Assembly: GCF_018614205.1 (NCBI RefSeq)
Contig: NZ_JAGGOS010000074.1
Span: 1 to 55,601, forward strand
Reading direction: 5' to 3'
Origin: Streptomyces sp. ISL-36
GTDB taxonomy: Bacteria; Actinomycetota; Actinomycetes; Streptomycetales; Streptomycetaceae
DNA: 55,601 nucleotides
The position numbers and the translations under genes are program-made. The notes under the pieces are model-generated. The model was given only the letters and a program-made list of their open reading frames with translations, did not search any database and was not told where the DNA came from. This document shows, piece after piece, positions 47,310 through 55,601 of the stretch (position 1 is the first letter of the stretch; every line of letters begins with the position of its first letter).

Positions 47310-50273
47310 TCAGCCGTGCACCGCGCCGAGCGCCTTCCTGATCAGTGCGGTGCGCTGCGCCGCACTCGGTACGTGTTCCAGGCCGAAACCGAGGAGGACG
47401 GTGTCACGTGTGGTGACGGCGGCCTGGGAGTGGAAGAGCCCCGTGGCGCGGGCCCACTCGCTGCCGTTGCCGGGGCTGCCGGCCGGCGGTCCGGGGACGG
47501 ACCAGGCGCCCAGCGCGGTCTCGAAGCCCTCCTCGTCGGCCGCCGTGCCGGCGACGACGAGCCTGGTGTCGTCGACGAAGGCACCCGTCTCGCCCGTCCC
47601 CGGGTCGGAGACGTAGGAGATCGAGAGCTCGACCTTCTTGCCCGCGTAGGCGCTCAGATCCATCGAGGCCTGCTGCCAGCCGTTGGACGGGCCCGTGAAC
47701 GCGTTCCAGGAGCCGGTGGTCCCGGTGGTGGCGCAGCCGTCCTCGCCCACGGTCAGGTAGTGGCCGAGGAAGGGATGCCCGCGGACGTAGTAGCCCTCGC
47801 CGCAGTCGGCGGGGGCGGCGGTGGAGGTGCCGCCGTTGGTGTCGGGCAGCGTGGTCCAGTCCTCCTGGCCGACGGTGTGGGCCTCGACGACGAGGTTGTC
47901 GTAGCCGGGCTCGGTGTCGTAGCTGACCTGGAAGGTCAGGCTGGGCTTCGCCGAGGCGTCGACGCCGGTGAGGTCGACGGTGCGGGTGAGGCGGCTCCAG
48001 GTGTTGTCGGAGTGGCGCGCGGCGGCGAAGTAGGAGCCCTCGTAGGGCTCGAAGGGGGTGCGGACACCCGGGTAGTCACCGGCGGAGGCGCTGTCGGCGA
48101 AGTGCGGGAAATCGGCCGGCTTCAGCGTGTCGGAGGTGACGGTGTACGCGCCGGCGTTGTCCAGCGGGTTGTCGGCGACGGGCCCGAGGGCGGCCGAGGC
48201 GCCCGTGAAACCGCCCGAGCCCGCGAAGCCCGGCGGGTTCTTCAGCCCGGCCCGGTGGTAGGCGCCGAGGAAGTACTGGGCGAAGTCGTTGGAGTCGGCG
48301 CGGCCGATGTCGACGAGGCCGCCGGACTTCTCGCCGGCGTTGACCAGCTTGCCGCCCTCGTTGAGGTAGTCGCGCACGGCCAGCGTGACGGGCCCTGAGG
48401 GCTGCTCGGCGCCGGTGTACCAGACGACGGTACGGAAGTGGCTCAGCACGCCGAGCGGGTGCGGGACGCCCTGGGTGGCGACGTCCCAGACGGCGGCCTT
48501 GCGGCCGTTGGCGGCAAGGGCCCGCACATAGGCCGCGGTGTGCTGCGCGGCGGCCGTGCCGCCCTCCTCCGCGAGGACGAGGACGTCGCCGCGGGGCCGC
48601 TCGGCCACGGTGTAGGTGAACGGGGCGGAGGAGGTGGCCCTGCCCTCGCGGGTGCGGGCGGTGAACCAGACTTCGACGGTGTCGCCCGGTTCGGCGCCCT
48701 CGACGTCGGCCCGGTACTGGTCGAAGTAGAGGTTGTCCTCCCCGCCGTAGGTCTCGCCGCCCTCCCAGGCCTCCAGGCGCTCGGAGTGGGTCCGGCCGCC
48801 GTTGACGCGGTACCTGAGCTCCTTGGAGCGCAGGGACGCGCGGGCGGTGACGGAGACCTCCTGGTCGCCGCCGCGGGCGTAGGAGGTGGTGAAGGCGTTC
48901 GGGGTGAAGTCGGGCGCTTCGAGGCCGGTGACGGACACGGGCCGGTCCGGACGGACGGAGCTCTCGGCGACGGCGAGCGCGAAGGGGATGTTCTTGGCGA
49001 ACTCCGCCTGGATCAGCTTCTCGTCGTCGGGGAAGGTGAACACGGAGGCGCAGTCGGCGGGCTCCCAGGCGTCGTTCGGGTCGACTCGGGAGGCGGTGGC
49101 GCAGGTCGACATCTCCGGGGTGAACATCTGCATCCCGTTGACGTTGGCCGCGTGTCCGTCGGCCTCGCCGTTGGTGGTGTAGAGCTCGGAGGAGACCTGC
49201 GGGCGGTAGCCGGGCACGGCGGACTTCTCCGGCGTACCGGCGAGCGCCTTGAGGGCCACGTCGTCGGGGGTGTCGGTGGCGACCTGCCAGCCGACGCCGT
49301 AGAGCAGCAGCTGGGCGGCGGAGTGGTAGTTGATGCCGTACTGGAAGCCGATGCGCCGCTGGAAGGCGTCGAGCGCCTTGGTCTCGGGCTCGGACATCGG
49401 GCCGGCGCCGCGGAAGGTCTCGTCCGCCGGGTCGGGCGACGAGCCCTCGTTGTCGTAGCCCCACTTGTAGGCGAAGTTGCGGTTGAGGTCGACGCCGTCG
49501 CCCGCTTCGATCCGCCCGTCGCCGTTGTTGTCGCGGAGGTTCTTGCGCCACTGGCGGTTGTCGGGGTCGGCGTGGGTGAAGTCGTAGCCGTCCGGGTTGG
49601 CGGAGAGCACGAACCACAGCTCGGTGGAGTCGACGACCCGGGTGATCCGCTCGTCCCTGCCGTAGCCGTCGAGGAAGTGGTGCATCAGCCGCCGGGTCAT
49701 CTCGGGGGTGATCCACTCGCGGGCGTGCTGGTTGGAGAGGTACAGCGTGGCGGGCTTGGAGCCGTCCCTGGACCTCTCGGCGCCCTTGCTGATCTTGAGG
49801 GCGAGGATGTCCTGACCCTTGAGCGTCTTTCCGATGGAGACGACCTTGGTGAGGCCGGGGTGGGCCCGGGCGGTGGCCAGGATCTCCTGCTTGAGCCCGT
49901 TCGCTCCGCCGTACGGGCGGAAGACGCCGTCCCCGGCGCCTGCGACCCGCTTCTCCGCCTGGGCGGTCAGCGTGTGCTCGGCGATGTCGACACCCTTGCC
50001 GCGCAGCTGCCCGGCCTGCCGGTCGGTCAGGTAGAGCTCCAGGGTGGCCGAGCCCTTCTCGGGCACCTGTTCCGTCAGCTCATGGGCGTCGGTGCCCGCT
50101 TCGAGGAGCAGGGGCACCTGCTCCTTGCTGACCTTGGCATGCCATACGGAGAGGGCGTCGTCGCCGGCGCCCCCGGCGGGGTCCTGGGGTTCCGCTCCGG
50201 CGACGGGTGCCATCGCCAGTCCCGCGATCAGCAGTGAAGCCGCGGCGAGGATCGATCTCGCTCTGCGTCTCAT
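47310..50273 (-). CDS. Secreted M14-family zinc carboxypeptidase, multidomain
   Basis: This is an extracellular metallopeptidase of 987 residues, about twice the usual length. A Sec signal peptide (about 1-27, AGA cleavage) precedes a propeptide-like region (28-115) and the M14 catalytic domain (about 120-460). Zinc ligands are His183 and Glu186 in SNQHAREW and His317 in NYHSAAQ. DLNRNF supplies the substrate Asn/Arg at 264-265, and Glu387 in FTPEMST is the general base. The remaining 500 residues look like beta-sandwich and immune-inhibitor-A/MAM-like modules (WNAFTGPSNGWQQASMDLS; STCA-type cysteines). ATG 50273 is preceded by an AAGGGGGG ribosome site. It is monocistronic. Confidence 0.92.
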   Translation of the reverse strand: MRRRARSILAAASLLIAGLAMAPVAGAEPQDPAGGAGDDALSVWHAKVSKEQVPLLLEAGTDAHELTEQVPEKGSATLELYLTDRQAGQLRGKGVDIAEHTLTAQAEKRVAGAGDGVFRPYGGANGLKQEILATARAHPGLTKVVSIGKTLKGQDILALKISKGAERSRDGSKPATLYLSNQHAREWITPEMTRRLMHHFLDGYGRDERITRVVDSTELWFVLSANPDGYDFTHADPDNRQWRKNLRDNNGDGRIEAGDGVDLNRNFAYKWGYDNEGSSPDPADETFRGAGPMSEPETKALDAFQRRIGFQYGINYHSAAQLLLYGVGWQVATDTPDDVALKALAGTPEKSAVPGYRPQVSSELYTTNGEADGHAANVNGMQMFTPEMSTCATASRVDPNDAWEPADCASVFTFPDDEKLIQAEFAKNIPFALAVAESSVRPDRPVSVTGLEAPDFTPNAFTTSYARGGDQEVSVTARASLRSKELRYRVNGGRTHSERLEAWEGGETYGGEDNLYFDQYRADVEGAEPGDTVEVWFTARTREGRATSSAPFTYTVAERPRGDVLVLAEEGGTAAAQHTAAYVRALAANGRKAAVWDVATQGVPHPLGVLSHFRTVVWYTGAEQPSGPVTLAVRDYLNEGGKLVNAGEKSGGLVDIGRADSNDFAQYFLGAYHRAGLKNPPGFAGSGGFTGASAALGPVADNPLDNAGAYTVTSDTLKPADFPHFADSASAGDYPGVRTPFEPYEGSYFAAARHSDNTWSRLTRTVDLTGVDASAKPSLTFQVSYDTEPGYDNLVVEAHTVGQEDWTTLPDTNGGTSTAAPADCGEGYYVRGHPFLGHYLTVGEDGCATTGTTGSWNAFTGPSNGWQQASMDLSAYAGKKVELSISYVSDPGTGETGAFVDDTRLVVAGTAADEEGFETALGAWSVPGPPAGSPGNGSEWARATGLFHSQAAVTTRDTVLLGFGLEHVPSAAQRTALIRKALGAVHG

Positions 50274-50370
50274 GAGCCCCCCTTGCTGTTGTCTGCCACG
50301 AAGGTGAACAGACGCCAGGCTCACGGGCGCCCCAGCGGGTGTCAAGGAGGCGTACGGTACGCCGAACGCC

Positions 50371-50403
50371 CGCTGCCGGTGCCTCAGAAAGGCACCGGCA
50401 GCG
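50371..50403 (-). terminator. 14-bp perfect hairpin after whiA
   Basis: CGCTGCCGGTGCCT (50371-50384) pairs with 50390-50403 around CAGAA. It lies 24 bases after the whiA stop and closes the uvrC-rapZ-yvcK-whiA operon. Confidence 0.85.
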
Positions 50404-50427
50404 CGGAGTTGAGCTTCAATGAGGGCC

Positions 50428-51417
50428 TCAGCCGACCAGGCTGTCGTCGAGCTCCTCGGTCAGATTGGACTCCGTCCCCGGAATGCCCAGGTCCTGGGCC
50501 CGCTTGTCCGCCATGGCCAGCAGACGGCGGATCCGGCCCGCCACCGCGTCCTTGGTCAGCGGCGGGTCGGCGAGCGCGCCCAGCTCCTCCAGGGAGGCCT
50601 GCTTGTGCTCCATGCGCAGCCGGCCGGCGGCGGCGAGGTGCTCGGGCACCTCCTCGCCGAGGATCTCCAGGGCGCGCTGCACCCGGGCGCCCGCGGCGAC
50701 CGCGGCGCGGGCCGAGCGGCGCAGGTTGGCGTCGTCGAAGTTGGCCAGCCGGTTCGCGGTCGCCCGGACCTCGCGGCGCATCCGCCGCTCCTCCCAGGCC
50801 AGCACCGACTCGTGCGCGCCGAGCCGGGTCAGCAGGGCGCCGATGGCGTCCCCGTCCCGGACGACCACCCGGTCCACGCCCCGTACCTCACGGGCCTTCG
50901 CCGCGATGGACAGCCGACGCGCCGCGCCCACGAGGGCGAGGGCGGCCTCCGGACCGGGGCAGGTCACCTCCAGGGAGGAGGAGCGCCCCGGCTCGGTCAG
51001 CGAGCCGTGCGCCAGGAAGGCGCCGCGCCAGGCCGCCTCGGCGTCGCAGGTGGCACCGGAGACGACCTGCGGGGGCAGCCCGCGGATCGGACGGCCCCGG
51101 CCGTCGACCAGGCCGGTCTGCCGCGCCAGCTGGTCGCCGCCCGCCACCACCCGTACGACGAAACGGGAGCCGCGCCGCAGCCCGCCGGGGGCCATCACGA
51201 TCAGCTCCGAGCTGTGCCCGAAGATCTCCAGGATGTCCCGCTTGAGCCGCCGCGCCGCCATCGCGGTGTCCAGCTCCGCCTCGATCACGATCCGCCCGCT
51301 CACCAGGTGCAGGCCGCCGGCGAACCGCAGGATCGACGAGACCTCTGCCTTCCTGCAGCAGGTCCGGGTGACGGGGAGCCGGGAGATCTCGTCCTTCACC
51401 GCTGCCGTCATCGCCAT
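50428..51417 (-). CDS. whiA: WhiA, sporulation transcription factor
   Basis: WhiA acts with WhiB as a master regulator of sporulation septation. The 329-residue protein has an N-terminal homing-endonuclease-like (LAGLIDADG-derived) region (about 5-200; [26 protein letters not shown]-like [12 protein letters not shown]). The C-terminal helix-turn-helix domain (about 225-310) has [18 protein letters not shown] and [20 protein letters not shown], quoted as starts only. It overlaps yvcK by 10 bases at 51408-51417. ATG 51417 (MAMTAAV) or the third codon may be the start. Confidence 0.96.
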
Positions 51418-52430
51418 GGGCCGATCCTTCCATGCATCCGAAAAATACGGTCGTACGCGGCGGCCAACAGCTCCGGATCGTGCTTCGGGAGTCCGTCGGC
51501 GCGGGCGACCGGCGCCAGCTCGACCGCGGCGCCGAGCCGCTTGGCGGCGTCGGCGAGGGACTCGCGGTCGGGCACGGCGGCCTCGTCGGCCAGCACCACG
51601 TCCAGGGCGAGTTTAGGGGCGTGTCGTCCCAAAACCTCCAAATGACGCTGCGGTGAGAACCCTTCGGTTTCTCCGGGCTGCGGTGCGAGGTTGAGGGAGA
51701 GGACCCGGCGGGCCTTGGTCTCCACCAGGGCGTCGAGCAGCTCGGGCACGAGCAGGTGCGGGATCACCGAGGAGAACCAGGAGCCGGGGCCCAGGACCAC
51801 CCAGTCCGCGTCCCTGACCGCGGCCACGGCCTCGGGCACGGCGGGCGGGTCGTGCGGAACGAGGTGCACGGACTGCACCTCCCCGGGCGTGAGCGCCACC
51901 GTGGCCTGGCCACGGACGGTGTCGACATCCTCCGGACGCGCCGGATCGTGCCCCTTGACCAGGGCCTGGAGCTCCAGTGGCACGGCGGACATCGGCAGCA
52001 CCCGGCCGTGCGCGCCGAGGAGCTTGCCGACCAGGTCCAGGGCGAGGACGTGGTCGCCGAGCTGCTCCCACAGGGCGACGATCAGCAGGTTGCCGACCGC
52101 GTGCTCGTGCAGGTCGCCCTTGGACTGGAAGCGGTGCTGGATGACCCGGGCCCAGGTCTGGCCCCAGTCGTCGTCCCCGCAGAGCGCGGCGAGCGCCTTG
52201 CGCAGGTCGCCGGGGGGCAGCACGCCCAGCTCCTCCCGGAGCCGGCCGCTGGAGCCGCCGTCGTCGGCGACCGTGACGACGGCGGTGAGGTCGCCGGTGA
52301 TCCGGCGCAGGGCGGCGAGGGAGGCCGACAGGCCCATGCCGCCGCCCAGCGCGACGACCTTGGGCTGGGCGCCGCGCCTGCGGAGCGTACGTACCGAGAG
52401 CGTGGACGTACGCCGGCGGTACGGCTTCAC
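51408..52430 (-). CDS. YvcK/CofD-like UDP-GlcNAc-binding protein
   Basis: YvcK-family proteins bind UDP-N-acetylglucosamine and link carbon metabolism with cell-wall precursor synthesis. The 340-residue protein has the nucleotide-binding [14 protein letters not shown] (about 29-42), [30 protein letters not shown] and the C-terminal [17 protein letters not shown]. The basic N-terminus ([17 protein letters not shown]) precedes the first strand. It overlaps rapZ by GTGA and whiA by 10 bases, the conserved order in Gram-positives. Confidence 0.94.
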
Positions 52431-53404
52431 TCGCGCCCCATGTCCCGGTGGACGACGACGGTCTCGACCCCTTCCGACGCGAGGCGTGCGGCGAGCTTCT
52501 CGGACGTGGCGACGGAGCGGTGCTTGCCGCCCGTGCAGCCGACGGCGATGGTCACGTACCGCTTGCCCTCGCGGCGGTAGCCGGCGGCGATCAGCTGGAG
52601 CAGCTCGGTGTAGCGGTCGAGGAACTCCTTGGCCCCGGGCTGGTTGAAGACATAGGCCGAGACCTCCTCGTTGAGTCCGGTGAACGGCCGCAGCTCGGGG
52701 ACCCAGTGCGGGTTGGGCAGGAAGCGCATGTCGACGACGAGGTCGGCGTCGACCGGCAGCCCGTACTTGAATCCGAACGACATGACCGTGGCCCGCAGCT
52801 CCGGCTCCTCCTCGCCGGCGAACTGGGCGTCCATCTTGGCGCGCAGCTCGTGGACGTTGAGGCTGGAGGTGTCGATCACCAGGTCGGCGTCGCCGCGCAG
52901 CTCACGCAGCAGATCGCGCTCGGCGGCGATGCCGTCGGTGATGCGGCCGTCGCCCTGGAGCGGGTGGGGCCTGCGGACCGACTCGAAACGCCGGACGAGG
53001 GCCTCGTCGGAGGACTCCAGGAAGACGATCCGCCGGGTGACCTGCTGGGCGTCGAGGGCGGCGAGGGACTCGCGCAGGGCGTCGAAGAACTGCCGGCCGC
53101 GGACGTCCACGACGACCGCGATCCGGGCCACGTTGCCCTGGGAGCGGGCGCCGAGCTCCACCATGGTGGGGATCAGCGCGGGCGGCAGATTGTCGACGAC
53201 GAACCAGCCGAGGTCCTCCAGGCACTTCGCCGCGGTGGACCGGCCGGCGCCGGACATGCCGGAGATGATCACCAGCTCGGGGATGGCCGCCGCGTCGGCG
53301 GTCTCGCCGGCCTCCTTCGTGCCCGTACTCACGTGTCCTGCTCCGTCTTCTCGATGGTGCTGTTCCTGCTGGTCGTGCTCGTCGTGCCGGTCGTGCGCGG
53401 TCAT
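52427..53404 (-). CDS. rapZ: RapZ/YvcJ-family nucleotide-binding protein
   Basis: The family binds UDP-GlcNAc or GlcN6P; in E. coli it is an RNase E adaptor for GlmZ, while its role in actinobacteria is less clear. The 325-residue protein has a His/Asp/Glu-rich, low-complexity N-terminus (to about 25, from tandem GTCGTG DNA). The P-loop GMSGAGRST has Arg in place of the usual Walker Lys, a feature I also recall from mycobacterial homologues. DNLPPALI and the C-terminal VGCTGGKHRSV (conserved Cys, phosphate site) follow. The ATG overlaps the uvrC stop. Confidence 0.93.
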   Translation of the reverse strand: MTAHDRHDEHDQQEQHHREDGAGHVSTGTKEAGETADAAAIPELVIISGMSGAGRSTAAKCLEDLGWFVVDNLPPALIPTMVELGARSQGNVARIAVVVDVRGRQFFDALRESLAALDAQQVTRRIVFLESSDEALVRRFESVRRPHPLQGDGRITDGIAAERDLLRELRGDADLVIDTSSLNVHELRAKMDAQFAGEEEPELRATVMSFGFKYGLPVDADLVVDMRFLPNPHWVPELRPFTGLNEEVSAYVFNQPGAKEFLDRYTELLQLIAAGYRREGKRYVTIAVGCTGGKHRSVATSEKLAARLASEGVETVVVHRDMGRE

Positions 53405-55467
53405 GCGGTGCTGCCCCCGTCGTCTTCCATGATCTCTCCTGTTGCCGTGTTCACGGCGGGTGCGGCCGGGGCCGCCTGCGCGAGGGCCACCGCCACGGCC
53501 TCGGCCGTCTTGCGGCCCATGCCGGGGACCTCGCAGATCTGCTCGATTGTCGCCTGCCGGAGCCGCTTCACCGAGCCGAAATGCTTGATGAGCGCCTGTT
53601 TCCGGGTGTCCCCGAGGCCGGGGATCGCGTCCAGGGGGCTGTTCCTGATGCGCTTGTTCCGCTTGGAGCGCTGGTAGCGGATGGCGAAGTCGTGAGCCGT
53701 GTCACGTACCCGCTGAAGGAGGTACAGACCCTCACTGGAGCGGGGCAGGACGACGGGGTCGTCGTCGCCGGGCAGCCAGACCTCCTCCAGGCGCTTGGCG
53801 AGGCCGCAGACGGCGATGTCGTCGATGCCGAGCTCGTCGAGGGCCCGGCGGGCGGCGGCGACCTGGGGCTGCCCGCCGTCGACGACCACCAGCTGGGGCG
53901 GATAGGCGAAGCGCTTGGGGCGGCCGTCGTCCGCGGGCACCTCACCGGAGGCGGCCGGGCCGCTGCCGTTCACACCCCTCCCGGCGCCCACCGCCTCGCC
54001 CCCGGAGTCGACCGCGTCGCCCTCGGCGTCCACGAGCACGCCCTCCTGGCCCCACTCCCCCGTCTTCTCCTTCTCGGCGAGGTAGCGGCGGAAGCGGCGG
54101 CTGATCACCTCGTGCATCGAGCGGACGTCGTCCTGCCCCTCGAAGCCCTTGATCTGGAAGCGGCGGTACTCGCTCTTGCGCGGGAGCCCGTCCTCGAAGA
54201 CGACCATGGAGGCCACGACGTCCTCGCCCTGGAGGTGCGAGATGTCGAAGCACTCGATCCGCAGCGGCGCGGAGTCCAGGTCCAGGGCCTCGGCGATCTC
54301 CTCAAGGGCACGGGAGCGGGTGGTCAGGTCGCTGGCGCGCTTGGTCTTGTGCAGCACCAGCGCCTGCTGAGCGTTGCGCGCGACCGTCTCCATCAGGTCC
54401 TTCTTGTCGCCGCGCTGCGGGACGCGCAGCGAGACCCCCGAGCCGCGGCGGCCCGAGAGCCACTGGGCGACGGCCTCCAGATCCTCGGGGAGGGTCGGGA
54501 CGAGCACCTCCTTGGGGACCGCGTCGCCGCTCTCCTCGCCGTACAGCTGCTGGAGCGCGTGCTCGACGAGCCCGGCCGTGGACACGGCCTCGACCTTGTC
54601 GGTGACCCAGCCGCGCTGGCCGCGCACGCGTCCGCCGCGGACGTGGAAGATCTGGACGGCGGCCTCCAGCTCGTCCTCGGCGAGCGCGATCAGGTCGGCG
54701 TCGGTGGCGTCGGCGAGGACGACCGCGTTCTTCTCCATGGCGCGGCGCAGCGCCTCTATGTCGTCGCGGAGCCGGGCCGCCTTCTCGTACTCCATCTCCT
54801 CGGCCGCCGCCATCATCTGCTTCTCCAGGCGGCGGATGTACGTGCCGGTGCGGCCGGCCATGAAGTCGGAGAAGTCCTCGGCCAGTTCCCGGTGCTCCTC
54901 GGGCGTGACCCGGCCCACACAGGGCGCCGAGCACTTGCCGATGTAGCCGAGGAGGCAGGGGCGTCCGGCGGAGGCGGCGTTGCGGAAGACACCGGCGGAG
55001 CAGGTGCGGACGGGGAAGACGCGGAGCATCAGGTCGACCGTCTCGCGGATGGCCCACGCGTGCGCGTACGGACCGAAGTAGCGCACGCCCTTCTTCTTGT
55101 GGCCGCGCATGACCTGGACGCGGGGGAACTCCTCGTTCATGGTCACCGCGAGGTACGGATAGCTCTTGTCGTCCCGGTACTTGACGTTGAACCGGGGGTC
55201 GAACTCCTTGATCCAGGAGTACTCCAGCTGCAGCGCCTCGACCTCGGTCGAGACGACGGTCCACTCCACGGAGGCGGCCGTGGTGACCATCGTGGCCGTG
55301 CGCGGGTGCAGGCTCGTCAGCGGCTGGAAGTAGTTGGCCAGCCGCTGGCGCAGGGACTTCGCCTTCCCGACGTAGATCACCCGGCGGTGCTCGTCGCGGA
55401 ATTTGTAGACCCCGGGCGAGTCGGGGATCTGTCCCGGCTTGGGGCGGTAGCTGGAGGGGTCGGCCAT
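53401..55467 (-). CDS. uvrC: UvrC, excinuclease ABC subunit C
   Basis: UvrC makes the dual incisions of nucleotide excision repair. The 688-residue protein has a GIY-YIG nuclease (about 13-95; GVYKFRDEHRRVIYVGKAKS), a UVR motif near 205-235 (MMAAAEEMEYEKAARLRDDI), a central RNase H-like nuclease and two C-terminal helix-hairpin-helix motifs (IPGLGDTRKQALIKHF; VPGMGRKTAEAV). An acidic/Gly insertion (about 495-540) interrupts the nuclease, typical of actinobacteria. ATG 55467 is chosen because TAGGGT ends seven bases before it; GTG 55476 would lie within the promoter. It heads the operon to whiA. Confidence 0.95.
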   Translation of the reverse strand: MADPSSYRPKPGQIPDSPGVYKFRDEHRRVIYVGKAKSLRQRLANYFQPLTSLHPRTATMVTTAASVEWTVVSTEVEALQLEYSWIKEFDPRFNVKYRDDKSYPYLAVTMNEEFPRVQVMRGHKKKGVRYFGPYAHAWAIRETVDLMLRVFPVRTCSAGVFRNAASAGRPCLLGYIGKCSAPCVGRVTPEEHRELAEDFSDFMAGRTGTYIRRLEKQMMAAAEEMEYEKAARLRDDIEALRRAMEKNAVVLADATDADLIALAEDELEAAVQIFHVRGGRVRGQRGWVTDKVEAVSTAGLVEHALQQLYGEESGDAVPKEVLVPTLPEDLEAVAQWLSGRRGSGVSLRVPQRGDKKDLMETVARNAQQALVLHKTKRASDLTTRSRALEEIAEALDLDSAPLRIECFDISHLQGEDVVASMVVFEDGLPRKSEYRRFQIKGFEGQDDVRSMHEVISRRFRRYLAEKEKTGEWGQEGVLVDAEGDAVDSGGEAVGAGRGVNGSGPAASGEVPADDGRPKRFAYPPQLVVVDGGQPQVAAARRALDELGIDDIAVCGLAKRLEEVWLPGDDDPVVLPRSSEGLYLLQRVRDTAHDFAIRYQRSKRNKRIRNSPLDAIPGLGDTRKQALIKHFGSVKRLRQATIEQICEVPGMGRKTAEAVAVALAQAAPAAPAVNTATGEIMEDDGGSTA

Positions 55468-55474
55468 GTTCCCC

Positions 55475-55498
55475 ACCCTACTGTCGGGGACCGACAGT
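55475..55498 (-). promoter_or_regulatory. uvrC promoter with RecA-NDp (PafBC)-like element
   Basis: On the minus strand CTGTCGGTC is followed by exactly eight bases and TAGGGT (55475-55480). The mycobacterial/Streptomyces DNA-damage promoter is TTGTCRGTG-N8-TANNNT, so seven of nine upstream positions and the spacing agree. The same bases form a perfect dyad, ACTGTCGG-GGA-CCGACAGT (plus strand). The ATG follows seven bases later. Confidence 0.6.
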
Positions 55499-55601
55499 CA
55501 GGGGCCGTGCTCGTCGGAGGGAGCCGGGCGGGACGGGGGTTGGGGCGGGGGCGGGCTCGGGGCTTCGGCGGCGGGGACGCCGAGGCCGGGGCGCGGTGGA
55601 C
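55498..55601 (-). CDS. Possible C-terminal fragment of a Pro-rich protein
   Basis: A minus-strand frame enters from the right edge and stops at TGA 55498-55500. It reads a Pro/Ala-rich tail such as GVPAAEAPSPPPPQPPSRP, ending PSDEHGP. Third codon positions are almost all G or C, as in Streptomyces genes. The window ends before any domain appears, so it may also be non-coding GC-rich spacer. Confidence 0.3.
   Translation of the reverse strand, partial: PPRPGLGVPAAEAPSPPPPQPPSRPAPSDEHGP

Noticed and set aside
1..55601. CRISPR array, tRNA, rRNA or insertion sequence
   Set aside because: I looked for regularly spaced repeats, tRNA-like cloverleafs, transposase motifs and terminal inverted repeats and saw none. 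The repeats found are short tandem or dyad elements.

Overview
This window is ordinary, highly conserved Streptomyces core chromosome. The evidence is the very high GC content, strong G/C preference at third codon positions, GTG starts, ATGA/GTGA gene overlaps, a whiA gene, an RbpA-type RNA polymerase partner, and the order suf operon / ctaA-ctaB / tkt-tal-zwf-opcA-pgl / pgi / secG-tpiA-pgk-gap / whiA-yvcK-rapZ-uvrC, which I recall from the S. coelicolor SCO1919-SCO1953 region. I see no rRNA, tRNA, insertion sequence, prophage or CRISPR array.

Layout. 0.1-6.1 kb is accessory: an aldarate dehydratase coupled to an unknown 377-residue protein, divergent from a uronate dehydrogenase; an AraC regulator; a small conserved protein; and a double TerD-domain protein. 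6.1-8.8 kb is an ACC-deaminase locus with its GntR regulator and a divergent SDR enzyme. 9.1-15.2 kb holds a hypothetical protein, a secreted nuclease, a GNAT acetyltransferase, another SDR, a DapA-family enzyme and a small secreted peptide. 15.3-18.9 kb has dapD, an SMR efflux pump with its TetR regulator, a membrane protein and a VOC protein. 18.9-25.5 kb is the complete suf operon (sufR-B-D-Rieske-C-S-U-T, minus strand, genes mostly overlapping). 25.6-31.0 kb has an ABC-2 exporter, heme A synthase (ctaA), an amidohydrolase, a small protein and heme O synthase (ctaB). 31.3-38.0 kb is the pentose-phosphate operon. 38.0-43.0 kb has an acyltransferase, two PH-domain membrane proteins and pgi. 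43.1-47.1 kb has an RbpA paralogue, secG and tpiA-pgk-gap. 47.3-55.5 kb has a large secreted M14 carboxypeptidase and the overlapping operon uvrC-rapZ-yvcK-whiA.

How the genes work together. pgi, tkt, tal, zwf, opcA and pgl with gap, pgk and tpiA place upper glycolysis and the oxidative and non-oxidative pentose phosphate pathway within about 16 kb, next to heme A/O synthesis and Fe-S assembly, so carbon flux, NADPH supply and redox-cofactor supply are physically clustered. The whiA block ties DNA repair, cell-envelope precursor control and sporulation into one transcript.

I did not find a convincing unknown multi-gene system. The most informative signals are regulatory: a nested 40-bp double palindrome at the SMR start codon; a SufR-type box over the sufR start plus an iron-box-like palindrome in the same divergent region; a DNA-damage (RecA-NDp/PafBC-like) promoter at uvrC; an 18-bp perfect hairpin covering a start codon; and a (GGTC)8 microsatellite between gntR and the ACC deaminase gene. 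Several genes have a TANNNT box 6-7 bases before the start codon, suggesting leaderless transcripts.
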